A DNA stretch of 64,000 nucleotides from positions 23,938 to 87,937 of the forward strand of contig NZ_CABVPP010000027.1 of NCBI RefSeq assembly GCF_902499075.1, given 5' to 3'. Positions 40,877 through 49,428 of this stretch are shown piece after piece. The notes below the pieces were generated by a model. The model saw nothing but the letters and a program-made list of their open reading frames with translations. It had not been told where the DNA came from and did not search any database. The stretch comes from Burkholderia pseudomultivorans. Its GTDB lineage: Bacteria > Pseudomonadota > Gammaproteobacteria > Burkholderiales > Burkholderiaceae. Both the position numbers and the translations under genes were made by a program. Position 1 is the first letter of the stretch; every line of letters begins with the position of its first letter.

Positions 40877-41164
40877 ATTTGTGTGGTGAAGATTGTCCGT
40901 TGTGCATTCCTCCGCGGGGCGCCGGAAGCTGTAATGACGGTTCAAAGCCCGAACGGATGTTGGAATGAAGCGTTCGTGTCACGAAAAGGGACGGGGAGAG
41001 CGGTGGGAAGCTGCGATTGACGGAACGTGAAGGAACGTTACGGGTCGCCGGTCGATACGGTTGTCTATGCGATCTGCTGCGCATCGCCGTAGCGACCCAT
41101 GGCGGCAGGCCGGGTTTCGAACAGCGGTGCCGCTCGTCATCCGGCGCGGGGCGCATCGCAGTGC

Positions 41165-41199
41165 AAAAAAAAGCGCGATGCCCGCAATGGGCATCGCGC
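41165..41199 (-). terminator. Intrinsic terminator of the PhoX-like gene
   Basis: On the minus strand GCGCGATGCCC and GGGCATCGCGC pair (41173-41183 with 41189-41199) around a 5-base loop and are followed by eight T (41165-41172 read in complement). It lies about 100 bases past the stop codon at 41299. Confidence 0.92.
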
Positions 41200-41298
41200 G
41201 TGAAACGGCGTGGAGCGCCGACGAATGAACAGTGATGAAGAAAAGACGCCCGGTCAGGGGCGCCCTGCAGGAGGCAGCGTCCCCTCGCGCGCGGCCCG

Positions 41299-43263
41299 TC
41301 AGCCTTTCGCGAGCTTGATGCCGGTCGGCTCGGCGGTCAGGTAGCCGACGCTCGCGCCGAAGCGATCCTTGAAGTTCGCGCGCACGAGCGGGTCGAGCGC
41401 CGGCTTGACCTTGTCGTGCAGCGGCGATTCCCAGTCGCCCGCGTGCTGGAAGTTGCTCATGATGTAGGTCCAGCCGTTGATCTCGTCGACCGCGTGCAGG
41501 CCCGTCGATTCGGCGCCGGACGGGCACGACAGCACGCGCGACAGCGACTTCGTGTCGACGTGGTACGCCCACAGGAAGTTGTTCACGTGCATCCCCGAGT
41601 CCTCGCCGATGAACAGCGTGCGCAGCTTTTCGGAGAACTTGAGGTTGTCGGGGTTCGCGATCTTGTCGGCGTGGGCAAGGTTGCCGAGCGCGTCGGCCGA
41701 CGCGAGGTCCTCGCCGACCAGCGCGGCCGGCGCGCTCATGTCGACCGGCACCCATTCGCTGTCGATCGCGGCGCCCGACGTGTCGCGCTGGCCGCCCTTC
41801 AGGTTCAGCGCATAGACGGCGCCGGCCGCGATCTTCGCGTCCACCGCGACGTCGCGCGACACCGCGTTGCCCTTGACCATCGACGTCTCGATCCGCGACA
41901 TCGCCGTGTAGACGATCTTGTCCTTCGCGTTCACGGTCGTGCCTTCGAGCTTCGTGAAGGCCATGCTGCCGCCGATCAGCGCCGCGTAGCGGTGCGTCTC
42001 GAGGAACGCGGCGGCCTTTTCCATGCCCGGCTTCACGCGGATCCAGTTGAACTTGCCGCCGAAATGGATCTTCGTGTAGCTCGCGTCGTTCGGGTCGGTC
42101 GTCGCCAGGTCCATGATGTCCGACGCCTTCAGCGTGTTCGCGAGCGTCTCGATCTCGCTGCTGGTCGCGTGGCCGATTTTCAGCCACGTGAGCGTCGCGC
42201 TGCCGGCGCCGGCGGACGAGGTCTGCGTCCACTTCGCGACGTACAGCGTGCCGGCCGACAGGTCGGCCGCCTTGTCGGCGACGAACATGAACAGACCGCC
42301 GTTGGTCGCGTCGTCGCCCATCATCACGGTGCGCTGGTCCGGCATCACCTGGATCAGCTCGTGCGAGATGCGGCCGAGGCAGTAGTGCTTCTTCGCGGTG
42401 CCGGTGCCGTCCGGGTTCACCGTGATCTCGGGCAGGTGGCCGTAGTGGTAGGGGTTCGCCTTCGTCTCGTCGCCGAACGTGTTCTTGCTGAACGCCTTGA
42501 ACTGCGCGTCGGTCGTGGCCCTGGTCGCGTCCGGCTCGTATTCCTCGCTCGACAGGTGTGTGCCCCACGGCGACAGGCTCGCGCCGCAGGTGATCCACAG
42601 CCCGTGCGCCTTCGACGTGTCGACGTTGTGATACTTGACGAGTTTCAGCGCGCCGGTGGCCGGATCCTGGTCGAGCGTCAGCACCGCGATCGGCGACGGC
42701 AGCTGGCCGTACTGCGACACGCTCGCCTGGTCGCGCGTCGTGTATTCGAACTGCACGACCGCGAACACCGTGTTGCCCTTCACGCCGGGCACGTTGGCGT
42801 TCTTCAGCGTCAGCAGCGAGCTGCCGTCCGGGCAGTCCGAGTAGAACTGGCGTTCCTTGCCGGCGACCGAGCGGTCGATGATCGGCTGGTTGTTGATGTC
42901 GTAGTAGCCGCCCGCGAGGATCGTGCCGCCCTTGCCGTCGGGCACCTGGTCGCCCGTCACGAAAAACGGCTGGTATGCGAGCTTGAAGTTGCGCGACGAG
43001 CCGTCCGAGAACGACACCGACAGCGTCGAGCCGACCGTTGTCGTGGCCATTGCCGCCGGATTGTCGAGCGTGGGCGCGGCCATCGTCGAGAATGCGGCCG
43101 CGGTGTACGCGGCTGCGATCGGCGTCGGCGTCGCCGCGGGATCGTCGTCGCCGCCGCAACCCGTCAGCAGGGCCGGCAGCGCGAGGCCGGAAAGGGGAAG
43201 CATGGGCGCGCCGGCGAGGATCTTCAGGGCCTGACGACGGGAAGCATTGGGCAACGCGGGCAT
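41299..43263 (-). CDS. PhoX-family (DUF839) phosphatase, Tat-exported
   Basis: A 654-residue periplasmic protein. The N terminus ASRRQALKILAG, then a hydrophobic stretch with LPALLTGCGG, is a twin-arginine signal with a possible lipobox Cys. The rest is a DUF839/PhoX-like beta-propeller with KGGTILAGGYYDINNQPIID, GLWITCGASLSPWGTHLSSE, YHYGHLPEITVNPDGT, MGDDATNGGLFMFVADKAAD and NPDNLKFSEKLRTLFIGED. PhoX phosphatases are calcium- and iron-dependent alkaline phosphatases induced by phosphate starvation; no clear Pho box is visible here. ATG 43263 gives the signal peptide; the frame runs open to 43431 with no coding look. Confidence 0.88.
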   Translation of the reverse strand: MPALPNASRRQALKILAGAPMLPLSGLALPALLTGCGGDDDPAATPTPIAAAYTAAAFSTMAAPTLDNPAAMATTTVGSTLSVSFSDGSSRNFKLAYQPFFVTGDQVPDGKGGTILAGGYYDINNQPIIDRSVAGKERQFYSDCPDGSSLLTLKNANVPGVKGNTVFAVVQFEYTTRDQASVSQYGQLPSPIAVLTLDQDPATGALKLVKYHNVDTSKAHGLWITCGASLSPWGTHLSSEEYEPDATRATTDAQFKAFSKNTFGDETKANPYHYGHLPEITVNPDGTGTAKKHYCLGRISHELIQVMPDQRTVMMGDDATNGGLFMFVADKAADLSAGTLYVAKWTQTSSAGAGSATLTWLKIGHATSSEIETLANTLKASDIMDLATTDPNDASYTKIHFGGKFNWIRVKPGMEKAAAFLETHRYAALIGGSMAFTKLEGTTVNAKDKIVYTAMSRIETSMVKGNAVSRDVAVDAKIAAGAVYALNLKGGQRDTSGAAIDSEWVPVDMSAPAALVGEDLASADALGNLAHADKIANPDNLKFSEKLRTLFIGEDSGMHVNNFLWAYHVDTKSLSRVLSCPSGAESTGLHAVDEINGWTYIMSNFQHAGDWESPLHDKVKPALDPLVRANFKDRFGASVGYLTAEPTGIKLAKG

Positions 43264-43448
43264 GTGGAGTCCAGTTTCGGTGGTTGGAAGAATGGCCTTC
43301 GCGACACCGACGAGCGGAAAGCATCGCGAAGGCAATTTGAAAACTGGACGGAAGTGTAGGGACGCTCGATGAAAGTTTTTTGAATTGAAAACGTAATGTT
43401 GTGTCGGGCGTCCGTCAGACGTGCGGATCAACTGCTCGAATCAGGCGC

Positions 43449-44642
43449 TCAATCGCGCTCCGGTGTCGCGGAAATGCGGTGGATCGACAGGTCGGCGCCG
43501 TCGAACTCGGCCTCGCGGTCGAGGCGCAGGCCGACAGTCGCCTTCAGTGCGCCATAGACGAGTGCGCCGCCCGCGGTGGCGATCGCGATGCCGCCGAGCG
43601 TGCCGACCAGCTGCGACATGAACGCGACGCCGCCGAGGCCGCCGAGCGCGGGCAGGCCGAACACGCCGGCCGCGATGCCGCCGAGCGCGCCGCACATGCC
43701 GTGCAGCGGCCATACGCCGAGCACGTCGTCGATGCGCCACTTGTTCTGCACGCAGGTGAACATCGCGACGAACACGGCGCCGGCCATCGCGCCCGTGACC
43801 AGCGCACCGATCGGGTGCATCACGTCCGAGCCCGCGCAGACCGCGACGAGGCCCGCGAGCGGGCCGTTGTACGTGAAGCCCGGGTCGTTGCGGCCCGCGA
43901 GCCATGCGGCCAGCGTGCCGCCGACCATCGCCATCAGCGAGTTCACGGCGACGAGGCCGCTGATCTTGTCGAGCGTCTGCGCGCTCATCACGTTGAAGCC
44001 GAACCAGCCGACCGCGAGCACCCACGCGCCGAGCGCGAGGAACGGGATGTTCGACGGCGGGTGCGCGGCGATGCGGCCGTCCTTCGCATAGCGGCCGTGG
44101 CGCGCGCCGAGCAGCAGCACGGCCGGCAGCGCGACCCAGCCGCCGAACGCGTGCACGACGACCGAGCCTGCGAAATCGTGGAACGGCGCACCGAAGGCGT
44201 GCGTCAGCCATGCCTGCACGCCGAAGCGGTCGTTCCACGCGATGCCTTCGAAGAATGGATAGATGAAGCCGACGATGATCAGCGTCGCGACGAGCTGCGG
44301 ATTGAACTTCGCGCGCTCGGCGATGCCGCCGGACACGATCGCCGGAATCGCGGCCGCGAAGGTCAGCAGGAAGAAGAAGCGCACGAGCGCATAGCCGCTG
44401 TGCTGCGACAGCGTGCCGATGTCGTCGAAGAATTCGACGCCGTACGCGATCGTGTAGCCGATGAAGAAATACGCGAGCGTCGATACCGAGAAGTCGACGA
44501 GGATCTTCACGAGCGCGTTGACCTGGTTCTTCTTGCGGACCGTGCCGAGCTCGAGAAATGCGAAGCCCGCGTGCATCGCGAGCACCATGACGGCGCCGAT
44601 CAACAGAAACAGTGTGTCGACGCCGGATTTCAGACCATCCAT
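43449..44642 (-). CDS. amtB: Ammonium transporter AmtB
   Basis: A 397-residue ammonia/ammonium channel with 11 predicted membrane segments. The family signature regions are FAFLELGTVRKKNQVNAL, FAGSVVVHAFGGWVALPAVL (first pore His) and GVWPLHGMCGALGGIAAGVF (second pore His). GYALVRFFFLLTFAAAIPAIVSG and FNVMSAQTLDKISG are also usual. No glnK gene is next to it, unlike many amtB loci, so its PII partner must be encoded elsewhere. ATG 44642 is the family-typical start, MDGLKSGVDTLFLLIGAVMV. A 185-base gap separates it from the PhoX-like gene. Confidence 0.94.
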   Translation of the reverse strand: MDGLKSGVDTLFLLIGAVMVLAMHAGFAFLELGTVRKKNQVNALVKILVDFSVSTLAYFFIGYTIAYGVEFFDDIGTLSQHSGYALVRFFFLLTFAAAIPAIVSGGIAERAKFNPQLVATLIIVGFIYPFFEGIAWNDRFGVQAWLTHAFGAPFHDFAGSVVVHAFGGWVALPAVLLLGARHGRYAKDGRIAAHPPSNIPFLALGAWVLAVGWFGFNVMSAQTLDKISGLVAVNSLMAMVGGTLAAWLAGRNDPGFTYNGPLAGLVAVCAGSDVMHPIGALVTGAMAGAVFVAMFTCVQNKWRIDDVLGVWPLHGMCGALGGIAAGVFGLPALGGLGGVAFMSQLVGTLGGIAIATAGGALVYGALKATVGLRLDREAEFDGADLSIHRISATPERD

Positions 44643-44895
44643 GCCGTGGCTTCCTTGCTCAAAAAACGGGCAAGGAACGCAAGTATCGAGCCAACTTGGG
44701 GAGCGCTTGCGTGGAATTGGTGCGGAAGGCCGTGCGGCGCGGCGCGTCGGCCGGTCGCACGTGACAGCGAGGCGACGGGAATGCGGTCGCGGCGTGCGGT
44801 CGATGCACGCGCATGGTGCGGCGCGTGCGGAACTGGTGCGTGCGTCGAGTGGCGTGATGCGGCGTGGTGCGCGGGCAATGCGCGATCGCGGTGCG

Positions 44896-45231
44896 TCAGC
44901 GACGGCTGAACAACGCACGCGGCCGGCACAGCCGCAGCGCGCATGCCGACCAGTAGGCGGCGACGGCGGCCAGCCCGAGCGCGGCGAATGCGAGGGCTGC
45001 GAAGCCGGTCGGCGATTGCCCGCCGCCCTCAGGGCCGAGGATGCCGCGCACGACGATCAGCGCGGCCGTCCAGAAACCGATCACGGCTTGCGTCAGCAGC
45101 CGCGCGGCCGCGACGCGGCGCGGGCGGCCCGACGCCGACAGACGGCGCGCGGCCGGCGGGCGCAGGCACAGGAACAGGGTGGCGGCCAGCAGTGCAGCGA
45201 GCGCGATGAACCAGTCGACGAGGAAAGCCAT
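44896..45231 (-). CDS. Small membrane protein of unknown function
   Basis: A 111-residue protein with three hydrophobic segments (about residues 3-22, 50-65 and 75-95) separated by Arg-rich loops (RRLSASGRPRRVAAARL). The ATG at 45231 is preferred because it begins the first membrane helix directly; the frame is open to 45270. It is upstream of amtB on the same strand, 253 bases away, so not clearly in its operon. No family was recognised. The coding nature is supported by continuous hydrophobic-segment structure only. Confidence 0.55.
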   Translation of the reverse strand: MAFLVDWFIALAALLAATLFLCLRPPAARRLSASGRPRRVAAARLLTQAVIGFWTAALIVVRGILGPEGGGQSPTGFAALAFAALGLAAVAAYWSACALRLCRPRALFSRR

Positions 45232-45420
45232 GGAGAAGCGGGTGGGGGAAGCAGGTTGAAGCGTGCCCACTTTACTGACGTCGCACCTGCGAATAAATCA
45301 GACAAGTTCGAAATTGAAAGCCGGTTTTAAGCGGGGATCGCGTGGCCGCGTTCCACAGGCGGTATCATCGACGTCGGTTCAACCCTGCAGGCCGCATGAC
45401 GCGCGGCCGGAGACTTGTTG

Positions 45421-45849
45421 ATGAAGACGAAGACTTGGCGGGCGCGTCGTGTGCCCGGAGCCGCGCTGGCGGTCGTGACCGTCGGTGCGGCGGTGTTGCT
45501 CGCGGGCTGCGAGAAGTCCGGCGCGCCGGCTACGCAACCCGATACGGCCGCGAGCGCGGCGGCCGATGCCGCGGGCCACGCGGCGCAGGCGCTCGACCAG
45601 GTGGCGAGCGCGGTCAACCAGCAGATCAATGCTGCGAAGGCCGGGATCGCGTCCGCGGCGTCGGCGGTGCCGCCGCTGTCGGCGAGCGGGCTGGCGTCCG
45701 CCGCGCAGGCGCAGATCGACGCAGCGGCTTCGGCGGTCGTCGCGCACACGGCGTCCGAGGCCGGCGCGAGGCTCGCCGAGGCCGGCAAGAAGCTTCAGCA
45801 GTGGAGCCAGCAGAATGCGGCGGGCGCGAAGCCCGCGAGTGGCGAGTAA
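45421..45849 (+). CDS. Small Ala-rich lipoprotein
   Basis: A 142-residue protein with a lipoprotein signal: basic MKTKTWRARR start, hydrophobic core and lipobox LLAGC near residue 30. The mature part is an Ala/Gln/Ser-rich helix-forming repeat (AASAAADAAGHAAQALDQVA, QQINAAKAGIASAASA), suggestive of a coiled-coil or murein-lipoprotein-like filament. The ATG at 45421 follows GGAGAC at a short distance. It is likely attached to the envelope, but no function was recognised. Confidence 0.7.
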   Translation: MKTKTWRARRVPGAALAVVTVGAAVLLAGCEKSGAPATQPDTAASAAADAAGHAAQALDQVASAVNQQINAAKAGIASAASAVPPLSASGLASAAQAQIDAAASAVVAHTASEAGARLAEAGKKLQQWSQQNAAGAKPASGE

Positions 45850-45874
45850 CGCGGAACTTGCCTTTTCCGTGAAA

Positions 45875-45893
45875 TGTAATTATAATGGTTACA
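45875..45893 (+). promoter_or_regulatory. Candidate Rrf2 operator, upstream of its own gene
   Basis: TGTAATTATAATGGTTACA is an imperfect inverted repeat (TGTAA and TTACA arms) closely matching a second copy at 46498-46516 before the SDR gene. It is about 50 bases upstream of the Rrf2 start and overlaps a TATAAT-like -10 element, fitting autorepression. Confidence 0.68.
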
Positions 45894-45942
45894 CATTGTC
45901 GCCGATCGCAGACGCGGGCCGGCGGCGCCGAGTGAGTGAGGA

Positions 45943-46407
45943 ATGAATACCAGCAGCCGCTTCGCGTTTGCCGTTCACGTGCTCGCCTTGCTGTCGATGC
46001 AGGAAGGCGCGCCGCTGTCGTCCGACATCATCGCGGGCAGCGTGAATACGAATCCGGCGCTGATTCGCCGGTTGCTGTCGATGCTCGCGGCCGCCGGGCT
46101 CACGACGTCGCAGCTCGGTGCGGGCGGCGGCGCATTGCTCGCGCGCGAGCCGGGCGAGATCACGCTGCTCGACATCTATCGGGCAGTCGACGATGCGCAG
46201 CTCTTCGCGTTGCACCGCGAGGCGCCGAATCCCGCGTGTCTCGTCGGGCGGCATATCCAGGGTGCGCTGATCGGCTATATCGGCGATGCGCAGCGCGCGA
46301 TGGAAGCGTCGCTCGCCACGCGCACGCTTGCCGACGTGACGGCCGACATGCTGGATGCGGAGCGGCGCGGGAAAAGGACAGGCGGCGCAGTCGGCGCCGG
46401 CGGATAA
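45943..46407 (+). CDS. Rrf2-family transcriptional regulator (YwnA-like)
   Basis: A 154-residue winged-helix regulator of the Rrf2 family. The helix-turn-helix region is RFAFAVHVLALLSMQEGAPL then SVNTNPALIRRLLSMLAAAG; the later part shows GGGALLAREPGEITLLDIYR and the NPACLVGRHIQ motif of YwnA-like proteins. A single Cys in the latter is present, and the iron-sulfur triple Cys of IscR/NsrR is absent. It probably represses itself and the SDR gene 130 bases downstream via the matching palindromes. Confidence 0.87.
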   Translation: MNTSSRFAFAVHVLALLSMQEGAPLSSDIIAGSVNTNPALIRRLLSMLAAAGLTTSQLGAGGGALLAREPGEITLLDIYRAVDDAQLFALHREAPNPACLVGRHIQGALIGYIGDAQRAMEASLATRTLADVTADMLDAERRGKRTGGAVGAGG

Positions 46408-46463
46408 GCGCCGGCGGGCAGGGCAGGAGGCCGGTGGCAGCGAAGCTGCGTAGCCGGCGCGAT

Positions 46464-46487
46464 CGGGGTGTTCGCCCCGTTTTTTTT
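46464..46487 (+). terminator. Intrinsic terminator after the Rrf2 gene
   Basis: CGGGG and CCCCG arms (46464-46468 and 46475-46479) with a 6-base loop, followed by eight T. It lies just before the palindrome at 46495-46519, so the SDR gene downstream has its own promoter. Confidence 0.75.
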
Positions 46488-46494
46488 CGGTCTT

Positions 46495-46519
46495 ATATGT
46501 AATTGAAATAATTACATAT
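46495..46519 (+). promoter_or_regulatory. Palindromic operator before the SDR gene
   Basis: The arms ATATGTAATT and AATTACATAT, separated by GAAAT, form a perfect 10-bp inverted repeat. The inner TGTAATT...AATTACA matches the site before the Rrf2 gene. It lies about 20 bases upstream of the SDR start, so bound repressor would block transcription. Confidence 0.75.
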
Positions 46520-46539
46520 TTTCTTTCTGGAGTATCGAT

Positions 46540-47181
46540 ATGACGCAACGAAGCTTGAATATCGCGCTGTTCGGCGCCACCGGCATGATCGGCTCGCGCA
46601 TCGCCGCAGAAGCCGCGCGACGCGGCCATCGCGTGACCGCGCTGTCGCGCCACCCCGGCGCGAGCGGCGACGGCATCACCGCGAAGGCAGCCGACCTGTT
46701 CGACCCGGCTAGCATCGCGGCCGCGGTGCCGGGCCATGACGTCGTCGCGAGCGCGTACGGTCCGAAGCAGGACGATGCCGCCAAGGTGGTCGCGGCCGCG
46801 AAGGCGCTCGTCGCGGGCACGCGCGCGGCCGGCCTGAAGCGGCTGGTCGTGGTGGGCGGCGCCGGCTCGCTCGAGGTCGCGCCGGGCAAGCAGCTCGTCG
46901 ACAGCGAAGGGTTCCCGGAAGCGTACAAGGCGGTCGCGCTCGCGCATCGCGATGCGTTCGATTACCTGAAGACGGTCGCGGATCTCGACTGGACGTTCTT
47001 CGCGCCGGCCGCGCTGATCGCGCCGGGCGAACGCACGGGCAAGTTCCGCACGGGCGCCGGCAAGCTGATCGCGGACGCGGACGGCAACAGCAGGATTTCG
47101 GCGGAAGACTACGCGGTCGCGTTCGTCGATGCGCTGGAGCAGGGCAGCTTCGTGCGCGAGATCGCGACGGTCGCGTATTGA
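46540..47181 (+). CDS. NAD(P)-binding SDR of the YwnB/NmrA-like type
   Basis: A 213-residue Rossmann-fold protein, with [20 protein letters not shown] at the N terminus (GATGMIG nucleotide motif), then [58 protein letters not shown] and [17 protein letters not shown]. Related proteins in Bacillus and proteobacteria (YwnB) sit beside Rrf2-type YwnA regulators and respond to electrophiles or quinones, as inferred from the families. No classic YxxxK catalytic pair is visible, so the substrate is unknown. Confidence 0.87.
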   Translation: MTQRSLNIALFGATGMIGSRIAAEAARRGHRVTALSRHPGASGDGITAKAADLFDPASIAAAVPGHDVVASAYGPKQDDAAKVVAAAKALVAGTRAAGLKRLVVVGGAGSLEVAPGKQLVDSEGFPEAYKAVALAHRDAFDYLKTVADLDWTFFAPAALIAPGERTGKFRTGAGKLIADADGNSRISAEDYAVAFVDALEQGSFVREIATVAY

Positions 47182-47260
47182 GCGGCGCGACGGCCGGCGG
47201 CGCGTGATTCGCCGGCCCGGCCCGGCTGCGGCGTCGAACCCGCGGCGGGCGACGGTTTCA

Positions 47261-47298
47261 GGCGATTTCACCCTGGCGGGCGGGATCGCCTTTTCTTT
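47261..47298 (+). terminator. Possible intrinsic terminator after the SDR gene
   Basis: GGCGAT (47261-47266) pairs with ATCGCC (47285-47290) over an 18-base loop, followed by TTTTCTTT. The loop is long, so the stem is modest. It lies between convergent genes, whose stops are at 47181 and 47308. Confidence 0.5.
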
Positions 47299-47307
47299 GG
47301 GCGGCAC

Positions 47308-47964
47308 TCATGCGGGCACGGGTGCGGCGAGCTCGACGAGTGCGTTGACGTGCGTCGCGATCTGCTCGCCCGGCACGCCGTACACGTGCAGCGAGATCGC
47401 GGCCGCGTCGGCGGACGCGCGATCGTGGCCGAGCCGATGAATGCCGTGCGGGCCGCCGCGCACGAACGACACCGCGCCCGCGTCGCGCCGATGCCGGCGT
47501 GCTTCGACCGCGCAGCCGGCGATCGCGTCGCGGTCGTACAGCGTTTCGGTCAGCGTGCCTTCGAGCACCGTGTAGCCGCACCATGTGCGGTGCGCGTGCA
47601 CGGGGCTGCACTGGCCCGCGCGCCAGACCAGCGCGACGATCGTGTAGCGGCCGAGCGGATCGGCGGCGAGCAGATGGCGGCAGTAGGTCTGCGGGTCGCC
47701 GCGGCGTTCCGCGTCGGTCAGCCATCGCGTGGCCGCGGCGGCTTCGGCGAGCGCCGCGCGCATGCGGCGCGCGAACGCGGGATGCTGCGCGGGATCGTCG
47801 TGCAATGACGCGCCGCTCGCATGGACGGCCTCGAACGCATCGTCGATCCGCGCGCACAGGCGCGCGAGCGCCGGGCGCAGAGCGGACGCGCAAGCGGGCA
47901 GGGTCCCCGCGGCGGCGGTCGCGATGCGTCGGGATGCGACGCGGGCAAGCGTGGACGTTTGCAT
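47308..47964 (-). CDS. Cysteine dioxygenase-family protein
   Basis: A 218-residue cupin. The metal-binding residues are His123 and His125 in CSPVHAHRTWCGYTVLEG and a third His in GGPHGIHRLGH (173 or 176). Cysteine dioxygenases oxidise cysteine to cysteinesulfinate; related enzymes act on 3-mercaptopropionate, so the substrate is not certain. The ATG at 47964 opens with MQTSTLARVASRRIATAAAG, which may be a flexible N terminus. It is divergent from the Lrp/AsnC gene, whose operator-like palindrome is 120-135 bases from this start, suggesting cysteine-responsive control. Confidence 0.82.
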   Translation of the reverse strand: MQTSTLARVASRRIATAAAGTLPACASALRPALARLCARIDDAFEAVHASGASLHDDPAQHPAFARRMRAALAEAAAATRWLTDAERRGDPQTYCRHLLAADPLGRYTIVALVWRAGQCSPVHAHRTWCGYTVLEGTLTETLYDRDAIAGCAVEARRHRRDAGAVSFVRGGPHGIHRLGHDRASADAAAISLHVYGVPGEQIATHVNALVELAAPVPA

Positions 47965-48021
47965 GGCGCTCTTTTCTCCGGGGCGGGGGCGGCCGCACGG
48001 CGAGTGCGCGTGCGCCTGATT

Positions 48022-48033
48022 GGTATTTATACC
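48022..48033. promoter_or_regulatory. Short palindrome in the divergent cysteine dioxygenase/Lrp promoter region
   Basis: GGTATTTATACC is a perfect 12-bp palindrome about 58 bases upstream of the dioxygenase start. On the minus strand it contains a TATAAA-like -10 element. It may be part of the dioxygenase promoter. Confidence 0.4.
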
Positions 48034-48084
48034 GGTCGACGCCGAGAAACAGTTTCCATATTGTTCCCCCGTCATGCGGATGCA

Positions 48085-48099
48085 TAGAATAAATTTCTA
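48085..48099 (+). promoter_or_regulatory. Lrp/AsnC-type operator
   Basis: The 15 bases TAGAATAAATTTCTA match the Lrp consensus YAGHAWATTWTDCTR at 13 positions and form arms TAGAA/TTCTA. It lies between the cysteine dioxygenase and Lrp starts, 20 bases before the regulator's ATG. It probably serves autoregulation and control of the divergent gene. Confidence 0.66.
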
Positions 48100-48118
48100 T
48101 TTACGAGGGACTGGAGAA

Positions 48119-48589
48119 ATGGACGCCATCGATCGCAAGCTGCTGGAGCTGCTGCAGGCGGACGCGACCCTGCCGATCGCGGAACTGGCGCAGCGCGTGA
48201 ACCTGTCGCAGACGCCGTGCTGGAAGCGCGTGCAACGGCTGAAGGAAACCGGCGCGATCCGCGCGCAGGTCGCGCTGTGCGATCCGCGCAAGCTCGGCGT
48301 CGGCACGACCGTGTTCGTCGCGATCCGCACGAATCAGCACACCGAAGAGTGGGCGCAGCGTTTCACGCAGGCGGTGCGCGACATGCCGGAAGTCGTCGAG
48401 GTCTACCGGATGAGCGGCGAGACCGATTACCTGCTGCGGGTCGTGGTGGCCGGCATCGACGATTACGATCGCGTGTACAAGCAGTTGATCCGCGCGGTGC
48501 CGCTGTTCGACGTCAGTTCGTCGTTTGCGATGGAGCAGATCAAGTATTCGACTGCCTTGCCGGTGCGCGATCTCGTGGAATCCGCGTAG
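48119..48589 (+). CDS. Lrp/AsnC-family transcriptional regulator
   Basis: A 156-residue leucine-responsive-type regulator. The helix-turn-helix is DRKLLELLQADATLPIAELA, RVNLSQTPCWKRVQRLKETG (about residues 5-45), and the RAM ligand-binding domain follows (RMSGETDYLLRVVVAGIDDY). The ATG at 48119 has GGAG about 5 bases upstream. Divergence from a cysteine dioxygenase suggests control by cysteine or another sulfur amino acid, as known for the relatives DecR/CyuR of enterobacteria; that link is inferred. Confidence 0.88.
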   Translation: MDAIDRKLLELLQADATLPIAELAQRVNLSQTPCWKRVQRLKETGAIRAQVALCDPRKLGVGTTVFVAIRTNQHTEEWAQRFTQAVRDMPEVVEVYRMSGETDYLLRVVVAGIDDYDRVYKQLIRAVPLFDVSSSFAMEQIKYSTALPVRDLVESA

Positions 48590-48650
48590 CGCGGCCGCGG
48601 CGCGGCAGGCGAGCGGGGGCGAGCCGCGCCGGCGCTCGCTGGAACCGCGC

Positions 48651-49424
48651 TCAGCGGCCGCGCATCAGCGCCCGCGCGCGTTCGTCGGCGAGCGCGTCGC
48701 GGCGCACGAAATCCGCCACGAACGCGCTGGCCGGCCGGTGGTGAAGCGCATGCGGCGTATCCCATTGTGCGAGCCGGCCTTCGTGCATCACGCCGATCCG
48801 GTCGGCGATCGCGAATGCTTCGGCCTGGTTGTGCGTGACGAGGATCGCGGTATGGCCGGTGCGCTTCAGGATCTCGCGCAGCTCGAAGGCGAGCCGTTCG
48901 CGCGTATCGACATCGAGGTTCGAGAACGGCTCGTCGAGCAGCAGCAGTTCCGGCGACGGCGCAAGCGCGCGGGCCAGTGCGACGCGCTGCTGCTGGCCGC
49001 CCGACAGCTCGTGCGGATACGCGCCGGCCGATTGCGCGAGGCCGACGAGCTCGAGCATGTCCGCGACGCGCGCGCGCCGCTCGGGCTTCGGCATCCGGCG
49101 CAGCCCGAACGCGACGTTGTCGGCCGCGCTCAGGTGCGGGAACAGCGCATAGTCCTGGAACATCATGCCGATGCGGCGCCGCTCGGGCGGCACGTCGAGC
49201 GTCGGCGTTGCGACGGCGGCGCCGTCCAGCACGATGCGTCCGGCGCGCACGGGCTCGAAGCCCGCGATCGCGCGCAGCACGGTGGTCTTGCCGCAGCCCG
49301 ATGCGCCGAGCAGGCAGCCGATGTCGCCGCGCGGCAGCGCGAGGCTCAGGCGGTCGACCACCGTCCGGCGGCCTTGCGGCGTGTCGTACGCGAGGCAGAG
49401 GGTTTCGAGTTCGAGCAGGTTCAC
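48651..49424 (-). CDS. fbpC: Ferric iron ABC transporter ATP-binding protein FbpC
   Basis: A 257-residue ATPase with Walker A GASGCGKTTVLRAI, signature [15 protein letters not shown], Walker B LLLLDEPFSNLDVDTRE and H-loop VTHNQAEAFAIADRIGV. Length is short, lacking the C-terminal regulatory domain seen in longer FbpC/PotA-type ATPases. It follows the permease by 4 bases and is the last gene of the operon. Annotated as iron transport because of the FbpA and Fur box upstream; it also resembles thiamine and spermidine ATPases. Confidence 0.88.
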   Translation of the reverse strand: MNLLELETLCLAYDTPQGRRTVVDRLSLALPRGDIGCLLGASGCGKTTVLRAIAGFEPVRAGRIVLDGAAVATPTLDVPPERRRIGMMFQDYALFPHLSAADNVAFGLRRMPKPERRARVADMLELVGLAQSAGAYPHELSGGQQQRVALARALAPSPELLLLDEPFSNLDVDTRERLAFELREILKRTGHTAILVTHNQAEAFAIADRIGVMHEGRLAQWDTPHALHHRPASAFVADFVRRDALADERARALMRGR

Positions 49425-49428
49425 GGTG

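Larger units (their letters stand above)
40785..41298. other. Intergenic region upstream of the microcin gene
   Basis: About 510 bases. It holds a Fur-box-like site at 40858-40876 for the leftward microcin gene and the terminator of the PhoX-like gene at 41163-41199. The bases between (about 40900-41160) show no gene with a supported start. Confidence 0.5.

Noticed and set aside
41416-43359. A 647-codon plus-strand frame antisense to the PhoX-like gene
   Set aside because: Arg/Val/Ala-rich shadow without start signals; the minus-strand gene has a Tat signal, motifs and a terminator.
43264-43448. A Pho box before the PhoX-like gene
   Set aside because: Only a single CTTTCAT-like half-site is visible; the second repeat at 11-bp spacing is not convincing.
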